This document shows positions 1 through 11,916 of a stretch of DNA of 64,000 nt, one piece after another. This stretch comes from Cordilura impudica (Eukaryota; Arthropoda; Insecta; Diptera; Scathophagidae): contig OY821517.1 in the NCBI GenBank assembly GCA_963682025.1, positions 228,573,928 to 228,637,927 of the forward strand, written 5' to 3'. A program made the position numbers and the translations under genes. The stretch's first letter is position 1. Each line of letters begins with the position of its first letter. Under the pieces are notes generated by a model. The model had not been told where the DNA came from. It saw only the letters and a list, made by a program, of their open reading frames with translations, and did not search any database.

Positions 1-1654
1 TTACCAAGACTGGTTAATAAAGGAACTTATTTTTGAGAGTGCATCTACAACTGCCAACGAAAGTGGAAAAAAGGGTCGACCAGCAAAAGCAATTGACGGA
101 TGTAGTGAAAGATCGCGAAGGCGCAAGCTGGAGAATATCAATGAAGAAATTTCTCAAAGAATTATTAAGGATTCATTTTTGCACCAAATTCAACCAACCC
201 AAAATAAAAAAAATAAAATTGAAATAATTGAAAAAATAGTAGAAGCGAGCCCAAGGCGCACAAAGAGGAATTTGAAAAGCATTCCTACACCAATTGAATA
301 TAAGAAATTTACGCCGGAAGAAGCGTTCGCCCTATTTTTGGATTTGAAATTGGCCAAAAATCATTATAAGGAATTGCGGAAGCGAACCAATGAAAAGAAT
401 TGTCGGATTTTTCCAGAGTATCGAGATTTAGTTTCTGCCAAAAAAGAATGCTTACCTTCACAATCTGCTATTAGTGTCACTTCAACATCAGCAGAAATAA
501 AATTGCAAGATCTCCTTGAACATACTGCAGAACGATTGCTAAATACGCTTGATACTGATCATTTGAAAAAAATTGGTAATGGCAGCATTACTTTAATTTC
601 TAAATTGGGATGTGATGGATCCTCTGGTCAGAAACAATACAAGCAATTTAATGCCGAAAATTCATCAGATGCTAATTTATTTATGGTATCTTTCGTTCCA
701 TTGCGCTTAACAAAAAGGTATAGCGTCTTAGAGCCGTCAACTAGTAGAGCAACAGAAATTGATACATGGAAAAATGAAATTCCTACTTCAACAAAGTATT
801 GCAGACCAATAAAATTTGCATTCAAAAAGGAAACCAAAGATGTCATAACTGAAGAAGCTCAAAAAATAAAAGATCAAATTAAGGAACTTCAACCAGTAAT
901 ATTTAAATTTGATGACCAAGACATTGAAGTACATTTTAAAATGTGTCTTTAACTGGAACAAAGTCAACGTCAAGCTGCATTATATGCCAAAAGACATGAA
1001 GTCAACTAAGCCAACCCCCACCAGAAGACGATAGTTTTAAGGAAGCCTACGAATTTGGAATGTCCCCTCTTCATGCTAGAATACGTTTCATGGAGCATAT
1101 TCTTAGATTGGGTTATGATTTGGAATTTGGTCCGTTAGGCGAAATAGTGAGAAAAAACAAAGAAAATGAAGAAAAAAAAAGCAAAAAAAAACAAATTCAA
1201 CAAAAATATCTACAGCTAGGCCTCGTAATCGACCAACCAAACAAGGGGAAGGAAACACAAATGATGGAAATACTGCAAGGAGATTTTTTTCCGATCCGGA
1301 AACTGCAGCATCTATCACAGGTGTAGATCATCAATTAATAAGACGATTCAAAATCATATTACAAGTTCTAGCATGCAGCAGAAAGATATATGCAAAAAAA
1401 TTTGGAGAGTACGCCAATAAAAATACTCTTGGAGATATATGCCATCCACAGTTCATTAAATTTTGTACCATGGGGAACAAATAATTCAAAACAATATGCC
1501 ACCAATAGGAGATCCATCTGAAGAAGCGCAAGAAAAAAGGAACAAAGACTACAAATTCTTTCGCGAGCACAACACAAGAAAAATATGCAGATGTTGTACT
1601 AATGAAGACTTTGCTTTTGCGTCTAGTCGCAACAGTTTGGATTCATCCAAGCAC
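1..1654 (+). pseudogene. Transib transposase relic (Transib-1)
   Basis: This is a decayed gene for a Transib (RAG1-related) DDE transposase. One frame is open from about 74 to 952. It holds the N-terminal GRP...CSERSRRRK motif, the segment ending in IFPEYRDLVSAKKECLP, and the first catalytic region CDGSSGQKQYKQF near 610. Later blocks are in other frames: SPLHARIRFMEHILRLGY (1066-1120), a GNTNDGNTARRFF-like stretch (about 1250-1300), RRFKIILQVLA (about 1340), and PPIGDPSEEAQEKRNKDY (1498-1550). The stretch between 952 and 1040 is much shorter than in the family, so the region expected to carry the second catalytic Asp seems deleted. The left end lies outside the window and no right terminal repeat is visible. 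Family assignment is from motif memory and is fairly sure; the copy is certainly inactive. Confidence 0.8.
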
Positions 1655-1655
1655 T

Positions 1656-1984
1656 GTCAGGTGCTCGGTCAGAATTGAGAATAAAGAAAGAGAGTGGTTG
1701 TTTGCCTATCTAAATTAATTCTATTTTATTTACAATTTTGTAATGGTATTTATAGTAAAAATCTATATAATATTTTTTGTATGACTAATACTAATTCTTA
1801 TTGCTAATGGCTTATCGCTACATTCTTTGTAATCATATTTCTGATTCTAAAATTCACATGTTAAAATATACTAGTGAAACACTTAATTCATATCAGATTT
1901 AAATTACAATAATTTTAGTTTTATTAATTGTATTATTTATTTTATCATTTTAGTTTATGTTACATGTTATTTATGAATGGTGCT
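1656..1984 (-). repeat. LTR fragment resembling the gypsy-2 LTR start
   Basis: Bases 1779-1984 are about 90% identical by eye to 40427-40632, the outer part of the gypsy-2 5' LTR. Read on the minus strand the block has a TATA-like TATAAATACC (1747-1756), an AATAAA downstream, and ends in CTGACA at 1656, which looks like an LTR terminus. The last 120 bases do not match the gypsy-2 5' LTR, so this could be the 3' LTR of gypsy-2 with a divergent or replaced tail, or a related element's LTR. Confidence 0.45.
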
Positions 1985-2095
1985 ATAGTGATTGTATTAT
2001 TATATTTTAAAGTTTGAAAGAAAAGTCCAGCAGATTTATGCTAGTAGTTTCTTCTGATCACAAAACCAGAATTATTTTATTTTCTAAAAGTCTTC
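1985..2095 (-). repeat. Truncated 3' LTR piece of gypsy-1
   Basis: About 106 bases match 14539-14645 almost base for base, including the stretch around CAGCAGATTTATGCTAGTAG. At the right-hand copy this sequence lies directly against the primer-binding site, so it is the LTR end. The match stops at 2095, meaning this copy has lost the rest of its LTR. It abuts the preceding LTR fragment exactly at 1984/1985. Confidence 0.55.
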
Positions 2096-3440
2096 TTAAA
2101 TTAAGTTCCGTTGATTGTTAAAATAATAGATCAATCAGAATTAAAAACAAACAAAAATAAAAACTGAAGAAAAGTAAATAGTAATAGTTAATTGTGGTCA
2201 AGCAAAGCAAATAACAAAATTAAAAGAAATCTAAAAACATAATCGAAATTGACAAACTGAATATTATATAAACTTTTGTGAAAAATAAATCCGAAAATGA
2301 AATTCCAACAATATAAAGTAGAACATGTGTTCGAAAACGTCGAGCGGAAGCGGATTCCGACGAGAATGTTTATGGTAAACGCTAAAGTTGGCTGATTCTG
2401 GTATGTGATTGATTTATTAAACCGAAATTTTGAAATTTGTACAATGGAGTTTGTTCCCGTACGTTAATGGCTGAACACAACACCAAATTAATTTCTCAAT
2501 AGAAAGAAATATATAAAAAAAAAAATTATTGTAGAATTCCTAAATTTTCCTATACTTAAAATCTTGTTAAAATCTAAAATTAAAATAAGTTTAAAATTAC
2601 AAATAGAATACAAATTTTTCTAAAATTTAAAATTAGAGCTAAAAATTTTCTAAATTTAGATTAAAACTAAATTAAAAAGACTTTTAATATAAAATCCAAC
2701 AAAAAAAAATTTTTTGGTATATTACGAAATGTTCCTAATTATAAAATTAAATTAAAAAATTTTACTACGTTAAGAAATTTTATGAATTTGAGCTAAATAG
2801 AAATAAATTTTGCTAAACATTAATTTTCCTACATAAAAAATATTTCTACTTATAAATTAAAATTTTTTTAGATGTAACATTTTCTAAATGTAAAAATTTT
2901 TTCTAATAATTATATATTGTTAAAATTAAAAATTTACATAAAACGAATTGGGCTAAAATTAAAATTATTGTAAATATAAATTGTGCTAAAAATTAAATAG
3001 TGCAAAAATTCAAATTTTGTTAAAACTAAAAATTTCATAAATTAAAATAATTTTCTTAAATATGCATAAAAGTAAGCTAAATTTAAAAATTTTCCTATAA
3101 TTAAAATGTCCCTAAAATTAAATTATGCTAAACTTAAAATTTTGCTAATAAATAAAAATTGGCTAAAAAAAAAAAATAAATAAAATGTTACGAAAAATAA
3201 TTTAAAATTAAAATTAAAATGAAGGGTAAATAAAGAAATATTATAAACCCAATGTAGGAAACCAAACCAAACCAAAATTTTCTTATCATTTAAGTGGGTT
3301 ACCTCCAAATAAGATGGATCATAGGTAACAAGGTAGGGAGGGCAAAAGGGGCAGAACACCTCGTCCCCAATCCCAAGGTAAGTAAGGCCTTCCGTCCCAT
3401 TAGCGACCGTTTTTTTTTCAGTTTTTTAAAAATCGCACGT
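2096..3440. other. AT-rich non-coding stretch with degenerate short repeats
   Basis: I see no gene here. From about 2540 to 3190 the sequence is built of loosely repeated blocks of the form CTAAAATTAAAATTTT in varying spacing, as in a decayed AT-rich minisatellite or 3' non-coding filler. The interval 3240-3440 is less AT-rich and shows no recognisable coding sequence. Confidence 0.5.
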
Positions 3441-3545
3441 GAACATCTGTAGTGCGGTTTCCCTGGGCCTGAGCAAGACCCCACCCATCCGGCGAGCTAG
3501 GCCCCACGCCAGCACGTGCGACCAGCAAAGGCTCAGGGAAACGGA
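3440..3545. other. GC-rich block breaking the gypsy-1 integrase
   Basis: About 100 bases are much richer in G+C than anything nearby. The block is bounded by short inverted sequences, GGTTTCCCTGGGCCTGAGC on the left and GCTCAGGGAAACG on the right. Integrase coding sequence of gypsy-1 stops at its right edge. It is probably the end of another repeat or a deletion junction; I do not recognise it. Confidence 0.4.
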
Positions 3546-4324
3546 AGCGGAAATTTCACCAGCACCGTACAATTATCATCTTCAACGAAGGATAAGAAAT
3601 ATTCATTTAATACCCTACGATTTCTCTCAACCGTCCCTAGAGTTTCATGATGATAAGGTGTGGAGAATTTTTGCTCCACTTTCAACAATTCACATATTGT
3701 CTTTAATAGTTTGTTCGTAAATTCGGTACCATTATCTGATTTTAATGCTTTAGATGTTCCATCTTTTAATGTTACGTTTTCCACTAGCGCTTTCGCTATT
3801 GGTTTAGCTTACTTTGTCTCTAATGGACAATCTATTACATATTTGGTGAGCTCGCATTGCATCGTAAGTTTATACATATAACCTTCCGATGGTCTTAATG
3901 GACCCACTGTATCTATTACAAATGTCTCAAAACTTTTACTTGGTGTGTCAGTCTTATTCAATGGTTCTTTAGTGTGTTTTATTTGCTTATTTCTCTGGCA
4001 AGGATCACACGTTCCTATAAATTCCTTAACCATTTTGTTCATAGTTTTCCAAATATATTTTTGTTTCAATCGGAGTAGTGTCTTCCTTACCCCAAAATGT
4101 CCTCCGCATGGTGTATTATGATAACATTCTAATAGTTCCTTTTTTCTATCTTCATTTTCTATTCTTTGAGGATTTCTATATAACTTTATTCTGACGTCAG
4201 TTTTCTTTTCTCTATTTATGATTTCTTTAAATCTCTCATGGGTGACTATGTTGAATATGTTATCACTCTTCTCGAGAGCGTAACTTCTATAATTCAATCT
4301 CAATGTAGATATTAGTTTCTCCAA
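3546..4324 (-). pseudogene. Gypsy-1 integrase (broken)
   Basis: The piece at 3809-4324 holds the integrase HHCC zinc-binding domain (CYHNTPCGGHFG, then CDPCQRNK) and the first catalytic Asp in FVIDTVGPL. A second frame (3546-3784) holds the second Asp in SDNGTEF and the catalytic Glu in GTVERNRRVLNEYF. A frameshift near 3800 separates them and the C-terminus is lost at the GC-rich block. Integrase would insert the element's cDNA into host DNA; this copy cannot encode a full protein. Confidence 0.85.
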
Positions 4325-5964
4325 TATATTATCTAAATAATATGTATTGTCGCTAAATCTTACGGCCGTTATATTGAGACTATTATCGTCCTCAATTTTT
4401 ATTTCCTTACTGCACCTCTTATCTTATACAAATTTTAATTTCCTCGCGCGCTTTATATCGTTTATCGATGTACAGTCCTAGACTATGAGTTGATCAGACT
4501 CACCTTTGGTCGTCCGATCTGTTGCTTCATTTACTATCTTGTTGTAAGTTTTCTTCTCACTCATTCCTCTTGTTATCACCAATGCTTTTTTATTGATTCG
4601 TCTATCTTAGGAGGTATCATTTTCTTTAGTATGTCAGAGTCTAAGTTTATTCTCGAAAGTGCATCTGCATTAGTATTGTTAATGCCTTTCTTGTATACAA
4701 TCTGAAAGTCTAATCAGATAGTTATAATCGGATCCTTGTTGATTTTGAGCCTGGATTTCGGTGAGAAAATAATGCTACTAAAGGTCTATGGTCAGTTACG
4801 ACAACAAATTTTCTACCATACAAATATGGTCTAAAAAATTATATACCCCAATATTTGCCAAGTAATTCTTTTTCTATTACTGGTTTGTTCTTTTCGTGTT
4901 TATTCAATGAACGACTAACATAAGATATTGGTCTGTCCTCACCAATTTCACCTTGTGATAATATAGCTCCTAAAGCAAAGTCGGACGCGTTGGATAAAGA
5001 TAAAGGGTTTTTCAAAATTTGGATATTACAAAATAGGTGGACTTATCAATTTTTGTTTTAACAACTCAAAAGCAGATTGATGTTGCCCTGTCCATTCAAA
5101 TTTTGCTTTCTTTCTCAATAATGCATTTAGGCAATTTGCTATGTCAGCGAAGTCAGCGACGAACCTTCTGTAACAGTTACAGAATGCCATGAATATTCTC
5201 ACTTCATCCGCGTTTTTGGGTATTGGATATCTTTCTATTGTCCCAAATTTTCCCGGATCTAGTTTAATACCGTTCGGAGTTATCAAATGACCAAGATATA
5301 TTACCTCAGGCCTTAAAAAACAACATTTACTCGCATTAAGTTTCAAATTATACCTTGTCATCCTGTCCAGAACCTTTGTTAAATTCGCGTTATGATGTTT
5401 TAAACTACATCCGAAAACGATTATGTCATCAACATATAGAAATGCTACGGATTCTAGGCCAGACAAAGCTATCGTCAACATACGTTGAAAGCTGTTTGAT
5501 GATATTTTCAAGCCAAAAGGTAGTCTTGTGTATTGATAACGACCGTCAGGTGTTGAGAATGCAGTATATGGACGTGATTGTCGATCAAGTTGGCTCTGCC
5601 AAGTTTGTCCAAAACATCGTCTAATCTCGTCAATGGAAATTTATCGTTCACAATCTTCTCATTTAATTTTCTAAAATCAACTACCAGTCTCCATTTCTTC
5701 AAATCAGTCTGTCCCTTTTTTGGAAACAATAACAGTGGAGCATTATATGGACTAATGGATAGTTCTATTATACCCTTTTTTAACAAATCTTGCACCTGAG
5801 AATTTATTTAAACGGTAATTCTTTATATACACTAGTTTACCATCGTGTAAATCTATCCTCTGCTCATAGAAATTATTGGTAGTCAAATCCTCACCCTCTA
5901 GATGGAATACGGGCTGATATCTTCTCAAAATATCCCTTAGTTCTTGTGTTTCCCCATCATCCAT
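4325..5964 (-). pseudogene. Gypsy-1 reverse transcriptase and RNase H (broken)
   Basis: Reverse transcriptase blocks lie in several frames. They are an N-terminal linker (5752-5964), KKWRLVVDFRKLNEKIVNDKFPLTRLDD-type sequence (5508-5795), and the palm with FLYVDDIIVFG and YLGHLITPNGIKLDP plus the connection region (5026-5511). RNase H-like sequence with a YVVVTDHRPL-type motif follows toward 4500 but with many stops. The RT active-site motif YVDD is intact, yet frameshifts at about 5510 and 5780 and stops in RNase H rule out function. Order and spacing agree with gypsy pol. Confidence 0.85.
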
Positions 5965-6640
5965 ATTGCTTAATTTTAAATCCTTGCAAATCTTGCTGAA
6001 GCATTTTCATTCTTTCCTTTATATCCTAGATAGAAAAATTTCATAGTTTTTCAATGGTGTTGTTTGTATTCTAAGATTTTCCACTATAGTGGTTTTATCC
6101 GTCACGTTCAATAGTTTTATATGTTGATTACCTTTCTATGGTACTATAATGTTAGCTAAATACACACCTTCCATAATTTCTCTATTCAAAACCAAGCTAT
6201 CCTCATTTAATTTTTATCGGAAAAGGTATTATCATTTCACTCCTTGGTGGTATCTCTACATAATTGACGTTAAATGTGTTATCATTGATTGGAATTATAA
6301 TGTCCTCGCCATTTAACTCAAATGTTAATATATATCCATTGTAGTCAATTTTGCACCTTAATTTTGATAGAAAATCTCTACCCAAAATTCCATCCGTGTT
6401 TATGGGTAAATTATCCCTAACTAATTGCACTTTATTCTAATAATATTGTCATTTATTTCTATCCCTATAACAGTTGAACCAAAGGACCTCACCTGTCCCT
6501 CTGATATCCCAATTAAATTACATATATCATCCAAATTTATATCATATTGGTCTAATCAATTTTCCCTGCACAGTGATATATCTGCACCTGTGTCTATTAA
6601 AAAAGTAAGAATGCGTTCGGTGTTCAGCACATTCAACTTA
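5965..6640 (-). pseudogene. Gypsy-1 aspartic protease region
   Basis: The retroviral-type protease motif FLIDTGADIS is encoded on the minus strand around 6570-6605, and the downstream GILGRDFL motif falls in the open stretch at 6203-6430. The catalytic DTGA is intact, but the reading frame is broken between the two motifs. The region between 5965 and 6200 is linker to RT with stops. Confidence 0.75.
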
Positions 6641-6649
6641 ATGTAATTT

Positions 6650-7732
6650 CTAAGATTTGATGATATACTATATATTTTCTCGTTATTTATTGGGTTCGCG
6701 GAGATACTTGTTGAGTATTCTCCGGCTCTATGGAGTTTCCCTGGTCACCTATCTGATTTATATTGTATCTTCTGTTCACATTATAAGAATTTCTATTATT
6801 ATTATTACGATATCTATTGGAACTATTGTTGCCTCTATTTCCATTATTATTGTTATAGTTGTTCCTATTACTGTTGTTTCTACTCGCATTGAAATTTCTA
6901 TTCCCATTATTATTGTTATTATTGTTCATCAAGTTAGATCGGCATATTCTCGCAAAGTGACCCAATTTGCCACATTTATTGCATTTCACACCATCAGCAG
7001 GACATCTACCATTAAAATGGCTTTGACCACATTTTCCGCATTTTGTCCGTCCCTGCTGACTGTTCGTTAAACTACCAGTAGAATAGAACACTTGGTTCTG
7101 TCTCAAATTAGCCTCAGACTCTTCAGCGATTTCCAGTGCCTCTGTGAAAGTCGAAACTCTACTAGCGTTAATGGTCGATAGTACCTGTTTGTCTCTCAAG
7201 CCGCTTTTGAATATATTGAACGCTGTTAAATTATTCGTTCGGACTATTGATGCCCTATCATTTTCCCCGATTTGTGAAATCTGGATCCCATTGAGTTCTG
7301 CAACTAGTTCCTGAACCCGGTCAGGAAATTTTCTCACTGATTCACCCTTCTGAGTCAATTTTGATATTTCATTCAGAACAACACTTGTGATCCCAACTGA
7401 TTTTTTCATTGCCCTTATTAATTCTGAAATATTGGTTGGAACAGTTTCCTGTCTCACCATATTCTGTACTTTTGTTCTAAGTCTTAAATATGTATTCAAA
7501 AAACCAATTTTGTTTGGCTTCAGTAATTGTACCATTTGCCAATTCTAATCTTGTTATAAAATTTTCTAATTCTCCTTTTTTTCCTGTAAATACTGGCACA
7601 AGTTTGCTAAGCCAATTTAGCTCATGTATATCCATCGTTTCCATTATGATACCTTGTCTTTTTACCTTGTTAGTTTTCTTTTCTAAATGTAGGTTTGTAT
7701 ATCTAACGCCTATTTCTGTAAGTTCTGAAACT
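6650..7732 (-). pseudogene. Gypsy-1 gag, C-terminal part with two zinc knuckles
   Basis: An open stretch of 282 codons (6687-7535) encodes the later part of gag. It holds capsid-like helical sequence up to FNIFKSGL, then two CCHC zinc knuckles, CGKCGQSHFNGRC and CNKCGKLGHFARIC, then an Asn-rich tail of about 80 residues with RNNNNRNSYN-like runs. The knuckles would bind RNA during packaging. The ORF is the longest intact gag piece in the left half. Its N-terminal continuation runs to the LINE-1 insertion at 7732 and resumes at 13415. Confidence 0.8.
7697..7732. repeat. Target-site duplication of LINE-1, left copy
   Basis: The 36 bases beginning GTATATCTAACGCCTATTTC recur at 13379-13414 with a single mismatch at position 16. 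Both copies are gag-region sequence of gypsy-1, so this is the duplication made by LINE-1 insertion. Confidence 0.9.
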
Positions 7733-7740
7733 CTTGTGGT

Positions 7741-7785
7741 TTATTTTTATTTATTTATTTTATTTATTTATTTATTTATTTATTT
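7741..7785. repeat. TTTA microsatellite, 3' tail of LINE-1
   Basis: The run of TTTA units (complement AAAT) sits immediately inside the left target duplication. This is the expected place for the simple-repeat tail of a LINE on the minus strand. Confidence 0.85.
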
Positions 7786-7991
7786 CATGCCAGCTGTAAG
7801 CCCATTGGGCCAAATAGCCGTAGATAAAACTTAATATAAGACAACAAGTTTATAAATCAATTCAATTTGTACATAGTTCATATAAAATACATATTTACTT
7901 AAAGAATAAGTTCCCCCCCTAAATACTCTCTATACATACACAACAATAACTCGGTAAAAAACAACAATTTGATTTGCAGCAATAATAATAA

Positions 7992-10708
7992 TTAAAGGTT
8001 TGTCTTAAAAATATTTTCGAAATGTGCCACGGTTCCTCTAATTTTCCTTTCTGCATACGGTATCACTGAATTCCATAACCTTGCCACCTTAACCACAAAT
8101 GACCTGTCCATAATAAGTGTTGAAATCCTTGGGTAAATTAAAGAAGTAGATCTGCCAGAATTGCCAAAAATAAATTTATCTGCTAGATATGCAGGGCAAT
8201 GAAATTTAATGATTTTATAAAACAAAATAATCGGACGGGAGCTAATGTAATCTTCAAAATCATACCCCAGCAGCTGCAAGCGAAATCCAGAAACGTGCGA
8301 TCTTATTCTTAGACAAAAAATGTACCTTATTAACCTACTAAAACATAATTTAAGTGTATTTAAGTTATCCCGTGAAGTGCACGTATACATCTCTATACCA
8401 CATGAAAATAATGGAATGCATAATGCGACTCCAACTCGTTTTTTAACCGAAAGGGGCAGATACGTACTCATGCTATACAATCTGCGCAATGTCCAAGATA
8501 CTTTGGACACAACTGAGTTAATATGACGATCAAAATTCAACTTGTTATCAATGTAGAAGCCAAGTGACTTGTACGCATTAACCAATTCAATCCTTTCTCC
8601 ATTTAAGAAAACATCTAGATAACAGTCAGAGTTACCAGAAAACACCATCATTTTACATTTAGTGGGATTAAGATCCAAGAAATTTTCCTTAGACCAGTCA
8701 AAAACTCTGCCCAACTCTAAGTTAATTTGCCTCTCGAATATTTCTAAGTTACAATATTCTGAACTTCCTAATAACTGAACATCATCTGCGTAAGTGTAAC
8801 ACTTGAATAAAGAAAAATTATGAAATATGTCGTTAATGTACAGCAAAAAAAGCAGTACAGCAAAATAAGCTAGAATACTGACCCCGTATTTGGACAAATT
8901 GGGAACGGTTGCTTAAAAATGAAAACACAAGTTTGCTCGACAGCGGACTAAAATAAATTGTTCAATTAGTTTCCTTGCTAATAAATCATGGCTTAACGAG
9001 TCAAACGCCTTCCGGAAATCCAAAAATATTAAAACATTAGCCAGATGTTTCTCAAGTTGTGAACGAATAGATTCAACAATATCCAACATTAAGCCGGATG
9101 TGTTATATCCTTTTCGGAAGCCAGACTGAAATGGGCTGATTATTCCCAACTCATCTAAATATAACTAAATTTGGTCTTTTAATAAAATCACAAAAATTTT
9201 CGAACAACATGGTAAAATGGTAATGGGACGATAGTCTTCCACAGAACTAGGACATTTGACCTTAGGAATAGGAAAAAATGATCTTGTAATACATGAATTT
9301 ATAATATATGTGAGATGTGAAACGATTTCAGGAAATATTACTTTTATAAATTTCAATGGAATTCCATCAGCACCCACAGCATCCGATTTAAGTCTTGACA
9401 TAGCATTAAATACTTCAAATTCAGTGACATTTCTGAACATGAAACCATTGATATCACTGTACAAATATTGATCAAATGACCTTACGGGTGTTGATATTAT
9501 CGGCATTCTAGAATATTGATTAAAATCCTCTAAATCAATAACGACATTTGTCTGATTTTCGTTTACAGCACCAACTGATCGTAATTTTTTCCAGAGTTGT
9601 TTATGATCACAGTTCGAGAAAAAATTTAAACATGATCTTATCCGTATCTTCCGAATAACAGATTTTACCTTATTCCTGCAGATGCAGAAGTTTCTCACAG
9701 AAAATTCCGTCCTATTTTCACGCATAGCTCGAAATGCTAAGTCTCTATTGATCCTTGCGATCTCAATTTCAGGATGATTCATCCAATTATTCGAGTTCCT
9801 TCTTTTCAACCTGCGTAGAGGAACACAATTTTCATGTATTAAAAAAATATACTTGATCGTCTGGCTGTGTATTTTCATAAATGGTGGAAAAATCAGTAGA
9901 ACGTAATTGAGAAATACATTGTCTAAGATCTAAAGATCTAAAATCTCTATAAAAAAACATCTTCAATTTCAGCATTAATTGGTATAAAATATGAAGTGCA
10001 TATCAATGAATGATTAGAATTTAATGATGGAAATTGAAATTGTCCTTTGCATTTAACATTTTCGAAATTGGATACAAAAAAATAATCGATAAGAGATGTA
10101 CTACCCCAAACATCACAGTAATGCATTGGTTGAGAATTTTGAACAACAGAGAGGGAAGAGCGGTTGCAAAGACTGCGAACTTCATCTCCTCTAGAGAATA
10201 TATCAACATCGAAATCCCCCGTAATAATTAAGTTGTTATAACGCAAATATATATCACTGACTTCATCTTTACAAACATTAAAATTGCGATGTGGCAAGTA
10301 CACAACACCAATTGTTATAGAGTTTCCATCACCAACCATCACTTCCACAAAAAGACTTTCAAAAACACCCTCATCCATCCTATCATATACTACACGAGCT
10401 TTGAATCTGCTAGATACGTATAAACAAACCCCGCCACCCCTTCTTATTATACGATCATTCCTGTAAATATTGAAACCCTGTAAATTAATAGAACTATCCG
10501 TAAAAAAATTCCTGAACCATGTTTCAGATACGCCTATTATGTCTATCATACTGTTTTCGAACAAATGTTTGAACTCATTAAATTTAGTTGATGTCGGGCT
10601 AGGTGTAAGACTTTGTGCATTAATATGCGCAATCTTCAATCCAGAACCATGTAACACGGAATTGAAATCTATATTATTGCCGATCACCGGACCTAAATTG
10701 TCAATCAT
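7992..10708 (-). pseudogene. LINE-1 ORF2: endonuclease and reverse transcriptase
   Basis: The endonuclease domain is open at 9947-10708, with motifs INAQSL, VSETWF, GGGVCLYV, ITGDFDVD and SNHSLI. Next come a linker and the first RT blocks (9165-9878), including DAVGADGIPLKFIK and a VEDYRPITILP motif. Then FRKGYN...FLDFRKAFDSLSH (8913-9149) and finally the palm with the catalytic YADDVQLLG and the thumb (7992-8897). At least three frameshifts or stops, near 9900, 9155 and 8905, separate the blocks. The segment between FRKAFDSLSH and YADD is short of the usual GVPQGS motif, so a small deletion near 8905 is likely. Confidence 0.85.
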
Positions 10709-11916
10709 CGTCTAAATATTCAAGATTTAGGTGTATTTATATGGAGAGAATTGTAACCCCAAATAAGTAAAAACTAAAATATATAAAATTTATAAATATA
10801 AAAATCATTGATATCTATAACATATACGTTATTATTTTACTACCCGCAAAAATATTCACATCGCGGAGGAACTCGATAGCAATAAGAAGTAAAGCATATA
10901 ATTACTATATTAAAAAATTAATTTTTACTAGCTAAAACAAACTTTAAATTAAGTTATTAATGCAAAAGACAAAACTAAAAAAAGAAATTTTTGCCAAAAG
11001 TACTACAAAAGGAATTCAACTTCTAATTAAAAAATTATTTACACTCTAACTTTTAATTAACTCTTGTATTTAAAATTCAAAATGGAAAAAAATTAAAAAT
11101 TAAAAATAGCAAGTATTCAAAATGACAATTGTTTTTTTTTTTTACAAAATTGTACACGATTTACAATTACCTCTCGTTACTCTAGTGAAAAATTAAGAGT
11201 ATGTGCAATTTAATGCATCATCTGTTACAAAAATATATATTTATAAATATTAAACGTTCTTATCTCCTTACAATTAACATTTCGTCTTTTTTTTTTAACA
11301 TTGTTCTTTCTGTTATGATTATATATTTAAGAGAAATGAACAAAAAACATTAAACACAAGGCTTATAAATGTACATAAATGTGCATATGTGATTTGTGAG
11401 AAAAAAAAGAGATCTTGTAGTATTTGTTCTTTTACATTGCATTTAAAATTCTTTGACATTTTTCCTTTCCTTAACACTTCTATTTAATTCTTTCTTTTTT
11501 TTTTGATTATATTTAAAAATTCTTTGATTTTTTCTTTCCTTACATTTTTATTACATTTTTTTTATCATTATTTCTGCTGCTTTGATCATTAATAAGTTAA
11601 ATAAAGAAATGAGTACGCAAAATAAGACATAACAAAATAAAAAATAATGGAACACTTATTAATGAAGTTCCAACCAAATTATTAACATGAGAATTTTTTT
11701 CTTTCTTTTTTTTTCTTTTTTTTAATAGATTCATATGACAGTTAAGCAAAATAAATGGATAATTAGACAAAATTTCAGTTTGAAAAAAAATGGTTTTACT
11801 TATCTTTTGAATTGCTTGACATTCTTCTTTCCTAAAAATAGTTCCTTTTTTTTCATTCCGACGAACAAGAATGCAAAATAAAACATTTACAAAGCCAATA
11901 ATCTAAGCTTGCAGTA

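Noticed and set aside
6657..7070. Plus-strand ORF of 137 codons, hydrophobic
   Set aside because: Antisense shadow of the Asn-rich tail and knuckles of gypsy-1 gag.
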